64,000 nt of DNA from Polytrichum commune (taxonomy: Eukaryota > Streptophyta > Polytrichopsida > Polytrichales > Polytrichaceae): positions 19,964,001-20,028,000 of the forward strand of contig OX485803.1 of assembly GCA_950295325.1 (NCBI GenBank), written 5' to 3'. The translations under genes were made by a program, and so were the position numbers. Shown piece after piece: positions 34,211-48,000 of this stretch (its first letter is position 1; each line of letters starts with the position of its first letter). Under the pieces are notes generated by a model that was not told the origin of the DNA, searched no databases, and worked only from the letters and a program-made list of their open reading frames with translations.

Positions 34211-36300
34211 GTTGTGTCATGAGTTCTTACATGATAACATTTTTGTCATTTTTTTTGTCACACTAATAAACACCATGGATCATTACTTTGCAAAAAGCTA
34301 GGCAGATTCTCCATGAAAAACCATGTTAATTTATAATCGGTTGACAAATACCATGCTTCATTTGTACGTGCAGTCGAAAACCATTATTAAAATGTTAACC
34401 TCTCTTTCTCCTTATAATTTGAATATGATAAATTTGGAATTTAAGAAATCTCCATCTTAATTATCTCCTCTCTCAATGTAAGGCTCATTGATCATGAGAG
34501 AAACTAAGATGAAGCGAGCTTTTAGAGGTGTATGAATATCCTAAAATTTCATCCATATCTTTCATAACTAAATCACATCAATTAATATCATTAACAGTTG
34601 ATGACTAAAAAAATTCTCCAAGAGCTTTAAATAAGTTTTCCAAAGAAGATCAAATTTGTAATTCACTTTATGATTTTTTGTGTTATATAAGCCTTCAACA
34701 TCAAATCATACATACATATTCTTGCGTCAATTTTACATAATTATCATTATAAAGTACGTTATCTTATGTAATATTAAATCACTTCTTTGTTAAATTATAG
34801 CAATAATGAGAATTGAATGTCAATGTATTAAATAAAAATGCATGTTCTTGTGTCTTTTTTTGACTCAAATATTACCACTTAAAATATCATTTCATAATTA
34901 TATTAAAAATACTTATGACAAGTTCAACTATATTGATATAATTGTGGATACAATACTTCTCATATTTAATCATATATCATTATAAACCATCTAATTGAAT
35001 ATAATAACCAAAATATGTTTTTATTATTACTTTCACAAAACACGAGTTATAGTTCATTAATTTATGAATAATAAATCTCAACACTCCCAGTTGAGGAGTT
35101 CAATCATAAATTTTTTTTTTATGAAAAGAAGAATAAACTTGATCTTGATTTTTCAAGTCATTGATGTGAGTTGAAGTTTGATTCAACATCACTTTGTTTC
35201 TCAAAGTTCCATTAATTATACAAAGTCTTGAGCGCTTCAATCTCACCCTTATATCATTCTTTGAGTGTTTGCTCAAAAGATGTTACTTTCATCTCAATTA
35301 ACAAATCATTCAAGTATCACTACATCCAACAACTCACAAAAGAAATTGTATGTGTATTGAAAATGATACTCAAAGGTATGATCCCAGTGTCACAATATTT
35401 AAGGGCTAGCTTCATCACAAAAAGTCTCCCCATTGCATTCGTAAGAGGAATCCAAGAAATTCATATATACCCCCCTTGCCTCCAATCCCTTTAACCCCAA
35501 AGTGACATAGGATATTCCTCGAGGAAGAATCCATGCGGCATGTGTTCATTTTTTAATTTTTCTTCAGGGAGGTCCATGGCTATAGATGTAAATCCAACCA
35601 TATAAAGGGAGGGTGGAGTAGGGTACAAATCATCTCAAAAATTTGCAACCGTCCATTCTCTTTTTCAATAAATTTTTTTCATCAAAAGCACATGTTGGTA
35701 TCGAACAACTTGTAGGGTTTCTCGGGTTTTTTCTTGCCTCATTCCTCAGTACAGCCAACAACACTCCAAATTTCATGGCGACTTCAACTAAGAAATTTAA
35801 GCTTCACATACTAGCTCTCCTCTCCACTTGAAAAATTTGCAAAAACTACGAAACTTTATTATACTCGATGTTGTGTACATAGGGGTGTTGGAAATTGCAA
35901 ACATAAGGGTATTTCTTACATAAATTTGGGAGAATTTGAGAAGTGAGAAATATGCAATTCCAAACGGCCACAATACAACTCATAGCAAGTGCAACTTCAT
36001 GAATTTTTTTGAGCCACGTTGAGCAGCTAGATCTTCGGCCAACAAACTCTGAGTACACGTGATCCATGTAGGAAGCCAACGTCCAGGGAAGAGTCGGGTG
36101 GACAAAAACTTTGCAATTTGCAGGATAGCCTAAAACTTTCGAGCTTCATAAAAATTATAGTCCATCCTCAAATTTTTTTTTTTTGGTGTTGTTGGGTTGA
36201 TCTCGCAGTTTTGTACAATCGCTTTTTATTGATTTTTTTAGAACAGTTTGGCAAATGCCTTCAATTTTGAATTGAAAATAGTCGAGGGGCTATTCAGCAA
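34210..36300. other. Strongly AT-rich region without a supported gene
   Basis: The block 34250-35100 is extremely AT-rich. A fragment near 35070 (ATCTCAACACTCCCAGTT) resembles one at 50570 (CCTCAACACTCCCACTTT), which suggests pieces of the same old retroelement. No motif-bearing ORF is present. Confidence 0.35.
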
Positions 36301-38830
36301 ATGCCTCCATGTCACTTTGGGGTTATTATATTACACATACGGATTATGCATAGAGTTCCTTCCACCAAGAAACTTTGCAGAAAAGCCAGACGAAAAGTTG
36401 AAAAATAAAACCCACCACAAATAGCCATCACCCACCACCTACTACTGCCATGGCAGTGCACATCCATTGGTGATAGATCAACTACAAGTCTAACATGATG
36501 TCTTGAGCAAACCATGTCTTGTACCCCTCAAAGCCTACAAACGACGGTCTTCACTAAATTCAGCACAAAACATATATGGTGCACAGAGGTCTCCATTTTC
36601 TCTATTGAAATAACTCAATCAAGTTCATGTCCCGCTTTTAGACCTAGAAGTATTACGCATGTTTCTTTCATGAAGAAATTACCCCTGCACACAACATAAA
36701 TCATGAAAACACACACACTGCAACAAACAACCACCACCTCATATACCATGATAGTAGTGGTGCCTAGTGAAAAACTCAACTACAAGTTATCCAGCATGAC
36801 TTCTCCAAAAAAAAATTTGTCCACCCTGAAAGCCGAGGAAAAATAGTCGCAACTAAGTCAAAAATTAGCCATGAGTTCCCCACCTTCACAATTGATTGCT
36901 ACTAAGCTCCATCACATAAACCTCCGTTTCCTTCACTGAATGAACTCAAGTACTAGGCTTGCATCCCATTTCCTAGCCTAGTAATCATGCTCCATTCACC
37001 AAAAAAACCTCCCATACAAACAACAAAAACCATGAAATTACCTTGAAACATTTAAGCAAATGACCACCACCTCCACCTCCTCGTCATGGTGGCAGTCATA
37101 CATTAGTGAAAGGATAAACCACAAGTACAACAAGAAATCTTGAGCAAGTTGATCTTATCCATCCTTAAACACGATATTCAATACTTTGAGAGAGTGGGAT
37201 CCTCTCAAAATAATATTGGCCATTTGGACACCTAAAAGTCATGTTAGGTTGATAAATACTAGATTATACTTCAGACGTGTAGTTTCCATTAAAATGAGAG
37301 TATGTTAAGCTGGGAAATCGACTCGTTTAGGTTGAGTCGACCTAAATGAGGACAATATTTTGTCAATTTAGGTTGAGTCAACCTAAACGAGGACAATTAT
37401 GTTAGTCAATTTAGGTTGAGTCGACCTAAATGAGGACATTATGTTGTCAATTTAGGTTGAGTCGACTAAATGAGGACAATTATGTTAGTCAATTTAGGTT
37501 GAGTCGACCTAAATGAGGAAAATATGTTAGTCAATTTAGGTTGAGTCGACCTAAATGAGGACAATATGTTGTCAATTTAAGTTGAGTCGACCTAAATGAG
37601 TCGATTTCCCAGCTTAACATACTCTCATTTTAATGGAAACTACGGCGGAATTTACGGCAAAAAATCAAATGTTATTTTTTTACTAGTACTCTACAACTTT
37701 CTAGTGGTTTTCATTTCATTTTTGGATTAATAGTTTGCTTTATGTACTCTCATTTTAATGAATATTGTGTTCTTAAAATTTGGGAAAGAAAGTCACAACC
37801 AAGTCCATAAGAAACTAGCCATGGATGTGCAATGGGAGGCACATCAAGCCATGAGTTGCCCACATTGATTGGTAATGAACTCTATCACAAAAACCTTCAT
37901 TCCTCGACGGAAGAAACTTAAGTAGGTTCATATGTCATTTCTAAACCTAATAATACTTTGCATGCTTTGATCATCAAGAAACTACATATACAAACAACAT
38001 AAACCATGAAAACACACACAGTCTTCAACAAAATACCATGATCACCCCCACTTCCTTACCGTGACAAACGTACACTAGTGATAGGCTCAACCACAAGTTC
38101 AAGAAGAAATCTCGAGCGAACATTGTCTTTTCCATCTTCAAAGTCTAGGAAAGTCACAACCAAGTCCATAATTTTTTTTGTGATGGACATGCAAGGGACG
38201 TGCATTGGACATGCACATCGACCCATGAGTTGCCCAATGATGTAATTGACCGTTATGAACACCATTACAAAAATCTCCATTTCTTTCATTAAAATAACTT
38301 AATTATAATTATGTACCATTTTTATACCTAAAATTATAAATTAAAGTTATGCTCTTTCCAGTGAGAAACCACGCACACAATATACATAGTCTTGGAGCAA
38401 ATTTGCCAACCCTACATACCATGGTAATAGTGGTGCTAGTGATATGCTCAACTACAAGTGGCATATCACATGATGTCTTCACCGAAACTTATCATGTCCA
38501 CCCGCCCTCAAAGCCTAGGGAGGATAGTAACAACCAAGTCCATTAGAAATTAACCATGGTGCATAAGTCAGCTGGCACATCACCCATGAGCACACTCTCC
38601 ATATTTGGCAATATTGAGCTTCATCACAATAATTTCCAATTTTTTGCAATGAAGGAACTATCTTATTTTATACCACGTATCCCATGTCTATACTTAGAAG
38701 CATTTTGCATTCTCCTTTCACCAAGAAACCATGAAACTCATATTACCTACATTGTAACGTCTCTTCTTAGTTACATTCAACCATCACAAAATGAAACACA
38801 CAACATGATGTAACACAAAGCTCACGGTGT
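36300..38830. repeat. Degenerate tandem array (~300-bp units) interrupted by a MITE
   Basis: Blocks resembling CTCAACTACAAG, preceded by GTGGTGCTAGTGA-like DNA, recur near 36470, 36775, 37110, 38085 and 38445. They alternate with ACCATGAAAACACACA-like and GAAATAACTCAA-like blocks. Divergence between units is high. The array is split by the inverted-repeat element at 37279-37643. No coding potential is evident. Confidence 0.6.
37279..37643. mobile_element. MITE with 46-bp perfect inverted repeats and seven internal near-palindromic units
   Basis: The left arm 37279-37324 is the exact reverse complement of 37598-37643. Between them are seven copies of a unit of about 40-46 bp built on TTTAGGTTGAGTCGACCTAAA-like cores, which are themselves near-palindromes, separated by GAGGACAATATGTTGTC-like spacers. 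A partial arm (ACTCTCATTTTAATG) recurs at about 37745. There is no ORF and no clear target-site duplication. Confidence 0.88.
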
Positions 38831-40900
38831 GAAGAAGCAAATGCCAAGACCACTGAACCCCATGATCTTATACCCGAGCACGAAATCCACCAAGAGCAGC
38901 TACAACGGCACGTTGACGCTTCACATGGAATGGGAGAGAGAAAAGGAACGTAGAAATAAGCAAGTCGAGAGCTAGGAAGCAAGGCAAAGGAACTAGGAAG
39001 GGAGTGAGCAGTGAGTGGGGTTGGAGAAAGCATGGCGATCCCTACCCGTTGGACTATATCTGAATTTGCTCGCTTTGTTACCCCCTAAGACCTAACTTAC
39101 CAGGCTGAAAACCATACTCAAAATTTGATCCTATTATACAACTGGCCATACCCTTGGGGGATCCAATTGAGAACCGGCCTACACCCTTGGGGGTCTAGCA
39201 AATCTCTGCCTCCTCTTGATATCAAACAACTAGTTTACCTTAAAATGATTTTACTGGACTGGTCAATTTTGTATACTCTCTATTTTACCGTCGGTTATAT
39301 GGCCTTTGTATACAAATTTCATCCAGTTTTTGACCAAGTTCATTGGGCTAATTTTACGCTGACCGTCGGCTCTTCTCGTGCATTGACACCGAGTCTTGAA
39401 GAATGCAGCATATTTCCCTCAATTTTAGAATGTGAATCTAAGAGTACTGTACGTCTCACCCTATCCATGGTACCTCATTGACAACCACCTAACAAAAGTA
39501 TCCGTTTCGGGGGGCGCCCTCAAAAACTCTTCCTTATTAGCATCGTAATTGGCCGTTGCATGGCTCGGCGGCCCTTATCGGAGGTCTGATCTCTTCTACG
39601 AGCGGCTACGATTCTTCAGTGGTAGCGAATGGACGGCTGAGATTCCATACTAGCTCCTTCACATCCGGCGCCTCCTCTCGTGGTTTCCGACCGATTGCAA
39701 CGCAACTAGTCCGCAATTGTCTGCGGGAAAAGGATGCATCCTCCAGTAGATGCTGATGAGGATTCTGGGCTGCAGGGCGTTTTCAAAACGGCTCCATCCA
39801 TCTCAGTCCCAATATCTAGAGTTCTAGTAGATGTCAGGGTTCAATGTACCATTTGTGAAAGTAGTACATCTACCGTGGACCTAGATATTGGGATGAATTT
39901 GAGGACCCTTGTGTTCGGGGCCAAGGAATAGGAGGTTCAACTAAGATTTGCCTTGGGATCCGGGAGCTGTTTGCAAAGTGCAGAATGAATCGGACGAAGG
40001 ACATGAATCAGGATCATCGGTGGCTCAACTTCACTTCACCTTCCTCAAGTTATTTGTCAAGGCTTACTTGCACTAATTCGTAAGTAGGTGAGAATCGGTG
40101 ACGGTGTTTGAAGGGTGGAGGTTCTGTTAATCGGTAAGCCTGCCGGTGGGTTTAGGAGAATTCAAGCATGTGCATTGGAATAGTCTAGCAGTGTGTGTTC
40201 GAATATGAGTAACAGCTTTTGGTGGTGAGGCGGATGCTTGTTATTTGAAGCAAATTGGGTTGGGTTAGGTAGGTTTAGATTCGGAGTTGGGATAGGGAGT
40301 GACAATTGCTGATTCAGGTGATTGGGTATCAATCCCTTGAATCTTGCGATTGATCGATGGATTGGAGCTGCTAAGATCGGTCTGGCTGCCTAGATTAATC
40401 TTGAATGGTGATGGGAGGCTTGTGTTGAAGGTAAGCATTGTAATTGAGTGAATTAATCCAAGGTGAGAGAGATGCAAGCTGCTCATGAGCGTTGTTGCCA
40501 ACCCTTGCCCCCTCATGAAGAAGGGAGGGGAAAGCAGATTAAGTAGCATTTAAGGTTAATTTTGGGCTAGTGGTGCAACCGGCAGATTCAGAGCTAGCAA
40601 CTTTTAAGAGAGGTTTTTGAGGATCCGAGGAAGGATCAGATCACACGAGGAAGCTGTTCCTGGCACAAGGGAGCTATCAAGAATGTATCACCTGTGAAGT
40701 CTGTGAGTAACTTGGCAGAACACACCTGTGTGGCTTTTTGGTTGTGAATTTACTAGGGTCTTCAACACATCGGTTTGGATTTCCGGCGACAGGATATGTG
40801 TCTTCACTCACAGATCTTTAGGATTTTGAAATTGCTTTGTTCACAGGTTCTTTCTCGTCTTTTGAACGATCATACCAGGCAGATTATGACAAGCATAGAA
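38830..40900. other. Far-upstream region of the membrane methyltransferase gene
   Basis: GC rises from about 39480. ORFs at 39125-39481, 39556-39756 and 39734-39931 have no motif and could be 5' untranslated or promoter DNA. A hairpin at 39808-39892 is listed separately. Confidence 0.4.
39808..39892. repeat. Imperfect 85-bp hairpin upstream of the methyltransferase gene
   Basis: The outer arms CCCAATATCTAG and CTAGATATTGGG are exact complements. After a short mismatch, GTAGATGT and ACATCTAC also pair. The loop is about 30 bases. Confidence 0.8.
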
Positions 40901-40949
40901 TTTTCACTACCAAGACAATGGCCAAGTTGAGGTTTTGTTATGTTAAATG

Positions 40950-41960
40950 TTGGTTTTAAGTAATGCATTGGTAATGGACATGGCAAGGCTTCTAAATTGG
41001 TTAGATTAAATACTTCAAAGTGTACAATGAGAACGATTTGCCGATCAAACGAGTTAGCTAAATGACGCTTACCTGCTTGACTACTATAAGTTGCAGCTGG
41101 GTCTATCCCGGGATCTGGTTTAACTGATCAGCGAGGAGGAAACCGAAGGTGGTCAAGTTAAAAAGATTCTATTGGGCAGAATACTAGTACACACTTCGCA
41201 ACCAAGACAATGTTTTGTTCCTGTTATCTTTTGGTTTTAAACATTAATGCACTGGCAATGAACGTACCAAGGCTTTCGAAATCGTTATGTCAAACATTCC
41301 ATCAAACTGTCCATTGATATCAAGTTGCCGATCTGAAGAAATGATCGATTGGTTGTTTTATTTATTTAAGTTGCAGCTAGGTCGATGCTGGGAGGGTTTA
41401 GCTGATTAGATCTGCGAGCTAGGTTGGGTTCTGGTATGTTATGTCGTTTAACAACTGTGCACTGGCAATGAGCATGGCAAGACTTACAAAACGGTGATAT
41501 GGCAGGCTTTTCATCGAACTCTTCAATGACATCCAGTTGGTGTTTACACGATGTGGAGGAGTCATTGCTTACATGTTTGTATATATTTGGGTTTTTCTTG
41601 TCACGTTAGTTTTTGACAGCAATGCACTAACAATGAATATTGCAAGGCTTACAAAACGGTGCTATGTCAAAAAAATGATCAAACCGTTCAATGACATGAA
41701 TGTGAGCGAGTGCCAATTCCTTGATTGCAGCTAGGACGATGCTGGAAAGGTTTATCTGATTAAATCAGCAAGGCTGGTTAAATCACGTGTTGGATTTTGA
41801 CAACAATGCTCTGGCAATGAACATTGCAATGCTTACAGAATACGGTTATGTCGAAAAATCCATGCAACTGTTTCAACGATATCGATATGAACGAGTGGCA
41901 GTTGCTTGATTGCAGCTGGTGGGTCGATGCTAGAAGGGTTTGGCTGATTTGATCGATCAG
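40950..41960. repeat. Degenerate tandem array just upstream of the methyltransferase gene
   Basis: Five blocks of the form GCACTGGCAATGAACATGGC, followed by AAGGCTTACAAAACGG, begin near 40962, 41246, 41459, 41624 and 41809. Spacing falls from ~284 to ~165-185 bp. Units also share a TTGATTGCAGCTAGGACGAT-like block. The array ends less than 100 bp before the start codon at 42033, so it is promoter or leader sequence. Confidence 0.75.
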
Positions 41961-42032
41961 GAAGATTCAGATATGAAAACCTATTAATTTATCGCATCAG
42001 TTCAGGATAGGGTTGATCAGTAGCAGGGCAGG

Positions 42033-45001
42033 ATGATGCGGGAGCTCCTATCCCAAGGTGTGGTGAAAGAGTATCACCGATCGCTGAGCAGTGACAGCCG
42101 GCTGCGAGATAGGTCAGACAGGAGCAGGGACAGCTCGGTGGAGCGGCTGGGCACACCGCGGCATTTGATGGTAGGAGCCAGAAATTTACATTCTGGGGCA
42201 AAGGACAATTGGATGTACATTCTCCTCGCAGTCCTCTTGTTCTCGGTGACAGCCAGTTTGGTGCTTCACATGCGCTCTTCGTATAATCAACCGAGCTCAC
42301 GGCTACTTGCAGGTGACCAGTGCACTGATCAGCAACAAAAGCTGAAGGTGAACGCGAACACCATAGCCGTCCAAGCTGCATACTTGGCTGCAACGGTGGT
42401 CGAGTTGCAGGAGAAGATTAGGGTGGCAAAATTATTGCAAAACTACAAGTTGAAGGAGAAGAATAGAAATGCTGATCCGAGCTCGCCTTCGGTGGATGCC
42501 ATGGCTGACCTAACTCTGGAGAGGAAGAGGAATGGTGCCTTGGTGGAAGAGATGGCTTCGGGGTTGGATGGGATGGCAAGCTTGTTGATGGATTTGAAGG
42601 AGGCTGGGGTGGATTTCACCAAGACGTCCACTGGAAAAGACGCTTTTGCCAAGCTCGTTAAAATGAACGCAGTGAGAAACAACGACGATGTGGATCAGGA
42701 GAAGCTGTTGCTCATTGCAGACAAGGAAACTCTGAGCCTGGGAATACCAGGTTATGATGTGTTTGAGCGGGAGGAGATTCGTAAGTACATCAAGGTAAGT
42801 TCACATCTGCTCTTATGTTCTATATCTCCTTCTCAATTCTTCACATATCAATCTGTAACAGGATTACAGTTTTCAAAATCTTTCGAGGAGAGTTGAAGCA
42901 ATGGATTGGATAGTAGATTGAACCATGTCAAACATACTTGTGGGTAAGTAAGCCTGTTGAGAGCTCAAGTCAGCTTGGTACGCACTTAATGGATCAAAGT
43001 TAACCCAGTTTTACGGTGACCTACCTGCAAGTGTGAATAGACTTGGGGATAACGAATGTAGCAAGTTGACTATTAGATAGGTTAACAAACCATTAAGTCG
43101 ACTTTACCTGCAAATGTTAAACCTCCCTAAGATCGAGAGGGTCACTTGAAGGTGCAGTACTCCTTTCCAGACCATTGTATAAATCCCGAAGAGTCCAGTG
43201 CTTTTTGAAGATGCACCAAAATATTCCTCAGAAACACCAGCTACAGATTTTGGGTCTTTGTATTCCTATCTGAAAGAGGTTGAACACCAAGAATTACACC
43301 CAACCCTAAACCCGAGGCTCTGGGAAGCTCAAAATTATGTTTGTCTAGTTTGATACATTGAATAAAATCAACATGGAAATAGGAAAACCGACAATACTGA
43401 TCGGATTTAATTACTACTTAGTGGACACGTATGGTAAGGCTGACCAACTGACCTGCATGACCAAAAGAGCTTACAGGTGCCTAAGAGTAGTGGAGGACAA
43501 ACAAATACGTGTAATATACCTGAATCTGCTGCAAAGATTTCGAGCTGCTCTCAACCCAGTAATTGTGTGAGAACTGTCAGGAGTTCAAATGTGCAATTTC
43601 AAATCTCAACGGAAGGAAATCCTAAAAAATATTTTTAATGTAGATGATCCGGCCTCCATGAGTTCGAGCTATTGAGAAAAGACTTCACTTTGAATATCAC
43701 AGCTGATCCGACCAGTGTATATAGTTTAAATTTTCTACCATCCATAGCGATCTTATACCCCGCCAGTAGAGGTCCGCATGAGTATTCTCTGAAATCCAAG
43801 TTATTGCTTGCAATTTGCAAATTCTGACTCGGTAAGATTGTAATTCCAAATCTTAACAGTATTAAGAAACCCTGTAGAATGTAGACGATGCAGTCTTCAT
43901 GAGTTTGAGCTGTTCAGAAATGACTTCACTTCGAATAATATCACACGCAATCTGATCATTGTCTAGAATTCGAATTTTGAACACTGAAAGCAAGAGATTA
44001 CAACTTTTTTCCAATGGAATCAATTCAACTACTTGTCTGAGTGGATCGGTGTGTTTGTAATGATATTGATCCAGGTGAGGCAGAATCGGAGTAGGAAGAA
44101 GAACTTCATGGGAACAAATTTCACGTCTGGGGCAATTGGCCATGCCTGCATTCGGAACAAGGCACTCCTGGAGAAGTACATGGATTACGATGTAGGAGAG
44201 TATTGCAAGGACGATTGGGTGACCGCTCAACAGCTCATAATTCGGGGATGCGAGCCTCTACCTCGGAGACGGTGCCGAGCAAGAGGTCCGAAGCAATACA
44301 CTAAACCTCTCCCTGCCAATCTCTCACTCTGGGCATTACCCAACAACAGGAACGTGAGATGGGACAACTACTTCTGCCAAAACTTTTCCTGTTTGGCAGA
44401 TTACACAAAACGCAAGAAATTCTTCAAGTGTAGTCCCTGCTTCGATCTGGCAGTGCACGAGAAGATGCGATGGGTGGTGGTCAATAGCTCCGACACCGAG
44501 TTTCTAATCACCGATGTGTTGGCGATCAAACCCTTGGAGATTCGCATTGGCTTGGATTACAGTATGGGGACCGGCACTTTTGCTGCCCGGATGAAGGAAC
44601 ATGGTGTTACAATTGCTTCCACTACCCTTAACCTTGGGGCACCGTTCAGTGAAACTATAGCTCTTCGCGGACTCATCCCTCTTTATGTTTCCATTAACCA
44701 GCGGCTACCCTTTTTCGACAATACACTGGACCTTGTGCACACTACCTTGTTTCTTGATGGCTGGATCGACCATCAGTTGTTGGATTTCATCCTGTTTGAT
44801 TTCGACCGGGTGCTCCGACCCGGTGGTCTCTTTTGGTTAGACAGATTCTTTTGCTCAAAAGATGACCTTGCCGAATACTTGTTCTATTTCAAGCGCCTTC
44901 GGTACAAGGTTCACCTGTGGCGAACCCTTCCCAAAACTGACCAGGGTGCAAACCAGGTCTACTTCTCCGCCGTTTGGGAGAAACCACACAGCTCATTTTG
45001 A
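42033..45001 (+). CDS. Membrane-anchored SAM-dependent methyltransferase (At1g29790-like family)
   Basis: Two exons, 42033-42794 and 44075-45001, join in phase 0 across a 1280-bp intron (GTAAGT donor, CCAG acceptor) to give 562 residues. Residues ~60-80 form one transmembrane segment after a basic Ser/Arg-rich tail, so a type II endomembrane (Golgi-like) protein is likely. Exon 2 carries the plant family's blocks: GHACIRNKALLEKYMDYDVG, GCEPLPRRRC, a Cys-rich stretch (FKCSPCFDL), GTGTFAARM, RGLIPLY, LPFFDNTLDLVH and RVLRPGGLFWLD. These are the Rossmann methyltransferase motifs. The substrate is not known for this family to my knowledge. The motif I region reads GLDYSMGTGTF, while relatives I recall have a run of glycines (GGGSGTF), so SAM binding may be altered. 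The first of two adjacent ATGs was used. Confidence 0.9.
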
Positions 45002-48000
45002 TGAGTTCTACAGTAAACTAAACATCTGAATTAGTGTAGCAGAAACTAAAATTGGTGTGCCATGTTGATGAAGAGTAATGTCTAGTTGCCAACCAGTGAT
45101 TGATTACAAGACAATTAGTGCGGGGTCGATGATGAACAGTGTAGTACTGGGCCAAACTTAATCAGATAGTTAGTGTACACTCTTTCATCAGGATTAGGTA
45201 GTTCATCCATGTTTCAGCTAATTGGATGCTTTGTTCTGCAACTAGGTAGATATTCATCACGATCCTTGTGATGATAGTAATTGCAGATTGTTATATTACC
45301 GAAAATTAAATTTTGGGAGGATTAGTTTAGGACCTTCGCAAAATCGACATGCAAACCTGTTTGGTGTTTCTTTGCGAAGGGATGATGATCCCGCAGGTAC
45401 TTGATCTTTGAGCACAAGCTGACGGCAACGCAAAGGAAGATTAGGATTCAGGACCGGAGCTTTGATGGAAGCTTGCAACCAGATTCACTTGGCCACAAAT
45501 TGAGAGACCTCCCTCATTGGACTTTCACAAGAGAGTCCAAACGGTTTATACCATACCAGGTTTTTGAGGTTGCTGCAAACCGAAACTTTGGCCTGTTATC
45601 CTGGTACACCATTAACGCAGCTGAGTTACATTTTCGCTAGGTCGACTATTCTCACGTGTTTTGTGAGATTGAAGTCTGTAAATGAAGTTATGTATCCATA
45701 GTTGGTCAGCTGGGACAAATGTCTTTGCAGATGCAATCTGTGTTGTAAGTAGTGCAATTTGAGGATCACTCCTTTTGTGACCAGAAACTTGAGTGTTATC
45801 CAAGTTCCTATCTTTCTGGCTTTAATCATGTGTTTGCAGAGTGCAGATCTTTGCCGTTTGAGAACTAAGACTTACTCTCAATGAATAGTACCTTGGTTCG
45901 CAACAGAGTATCTTCTGTCGATCATTAATTCTCTTCACTATCAGTTTGTACATTGTTTGAATTCTGCTGGATTATCCTGCTTGTGTTTTTGACTTTTGCA
46001 AAGGACTTTAGGCAAAGCTTCAATTTTAGATTCTCCAAATCAGTGGGTAAATATGTAATTTTGACTCCGATCTGGCCTCAATTGCGACGTCATCAATCAA
46101 AAGCGAAATAGGTATGATATTAGTACAGCAACTTATTGGGAAATAAACGCTGTGAACTTATGATGCTTGTAGTTTAGTTGAAAAGTACCACCTCTGCTCC
46201 TTTGCGGCCTGTAATTATTGGAACAAGAGTCACTGCATTATGGCACCGAAATTATTAAGGGCTCCGCGATGCTCCACCCTACCAATGAATACGATTGCTA
46301 TGTTTATGTAGAATTTATGATTTGTACTTTCAGATATATACTAATTCAAATTTGGGTATTGAGACCGTTTATAAGCTGTTTACGTGAATACTGACATGTG
46401 CTAGGGGTGGGGCCAGAGAAAATTGTGCCTTATTCAGTAGAAGGAATCATTTGCATAATACGAATGAAATATCATCATTCATAATATTACTCTATAGGAT
46501 TTCAAATGAAAGAATTTAAGGGTAAGACACCCATTTAAAAGAACTCTTAATTAAATTAATATATGATAATGAGATCAATTTATGATAATGTTCTTAATTG
46601 TCTATCAAATATAGGCAGACACGCGCATGGACATGTGATTGATCATGAAGCATAAGATCAGCTTGCTAAGTTGCATATTTGTAAATAGTTTGCGGTGCCC
46701 TTTCTCAATTGTTTTGTATCTACCTTTAAAACATATTTCATGAACAATCATGTTTGGTGGTGGTGAACTTGGAGGGGCGCATATGTGTCAACTCAAGTGT
46801 AATTCTATGTTAAACTACAACATAAACATGATGATTGTTGTATCCAAGTCATAGGAGAAGTCAAATGCATTGATTCATCAACACCTTATTTATGTTGTTC
46901 ATTTTGGGTCATTTTTTGTGGATAGGGTTGGATAGGTATGTTGACCAATGTGAAAACAACACCAATGGTTCATAGTTGAGGTCATTAGCCTTCCAAAATG
47001 TCATAGACTTTTGAGCAAGCAATGTTTGGTGATCTTATTCAGGAAACATCACTGCCCATACTCACATGTTGTATTGCAACCATGTGTATGAGAATGTTTT
47101 TTCTTTTCTTTTTTATAATTTTTTTTATAATCTTTGTGACTTATAACATCGTTTGGAAGATAGAAAACGAATTACAATGAGTTAGTAAGATCAAGTGCCT
47201 CAAGCTACTTGCGCAATTTCAAATTCACGAATCGGAAACGGTCTAAGGTCCATCATCTCAAGCTACTTGCACAATTTGGTAATGGTCTAAGGTTCATTGT
47301 CTTGGGTTATTGGCACAGTTTGGAAACATGGTTTTCTAATGGATCTATCAAAATTTTGGTAAAGTGAGTCCAAAATCTCAAGCTTCAGCAAGATGTTTTT
47401 GGAAGATGAAATGTGGCGAAGGATGTAAAGAAGTGAAATGTCATAGCAAAACTTGAATTGCTTTTGTACAAACTGTATCACATAAGTTGAATTCCAAGCA
47501 TCCTCTACTACTTTGAAGTCATCATTAGTAAGCTCTGTGAATGCATAGATTGTGGTGAATGATATGGTTGGCCAATACAATTTCATGTGGTTTCTGGAAT
47601 TGTGTAGATTACGAAAATTGAGATTATTTTGTGTGTACAACTGATAAAAACTTTATAATCAATCTGGAAAACTCTGCAATTGAAGTCGCAGCTTTCCTAT
47701 ACTCAAAAAAATAATTGTTGTGCAATCAATGAATAAGGCAACACCACTATCTGTATTTACAAATACTATAATAATAAATCAAAAAATGCCATTGTTGGTG
47801 TCATGGTTGTCAAGGGGAATTCCTTGACTAACCAATTTGGCACCCTGAAGTTGGAGAAAGAGTCCATGGTTGGTTCCATTTTTGTTGACATTGCAATAGT
47901 ATCACATGTAACAATGCTAAATGATTGTATCCCCTTTTATACCATGTCTCCATTGATAGGTCGATTGTCTAGCCCCACTACGTCAATCACACTATAATTT

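Noticed and set aside
42443-42682. Minus ORF opposite the methyltransferase gene
   Set aside because: It is a shadow of exon 1 of the intact plus-strand gene.
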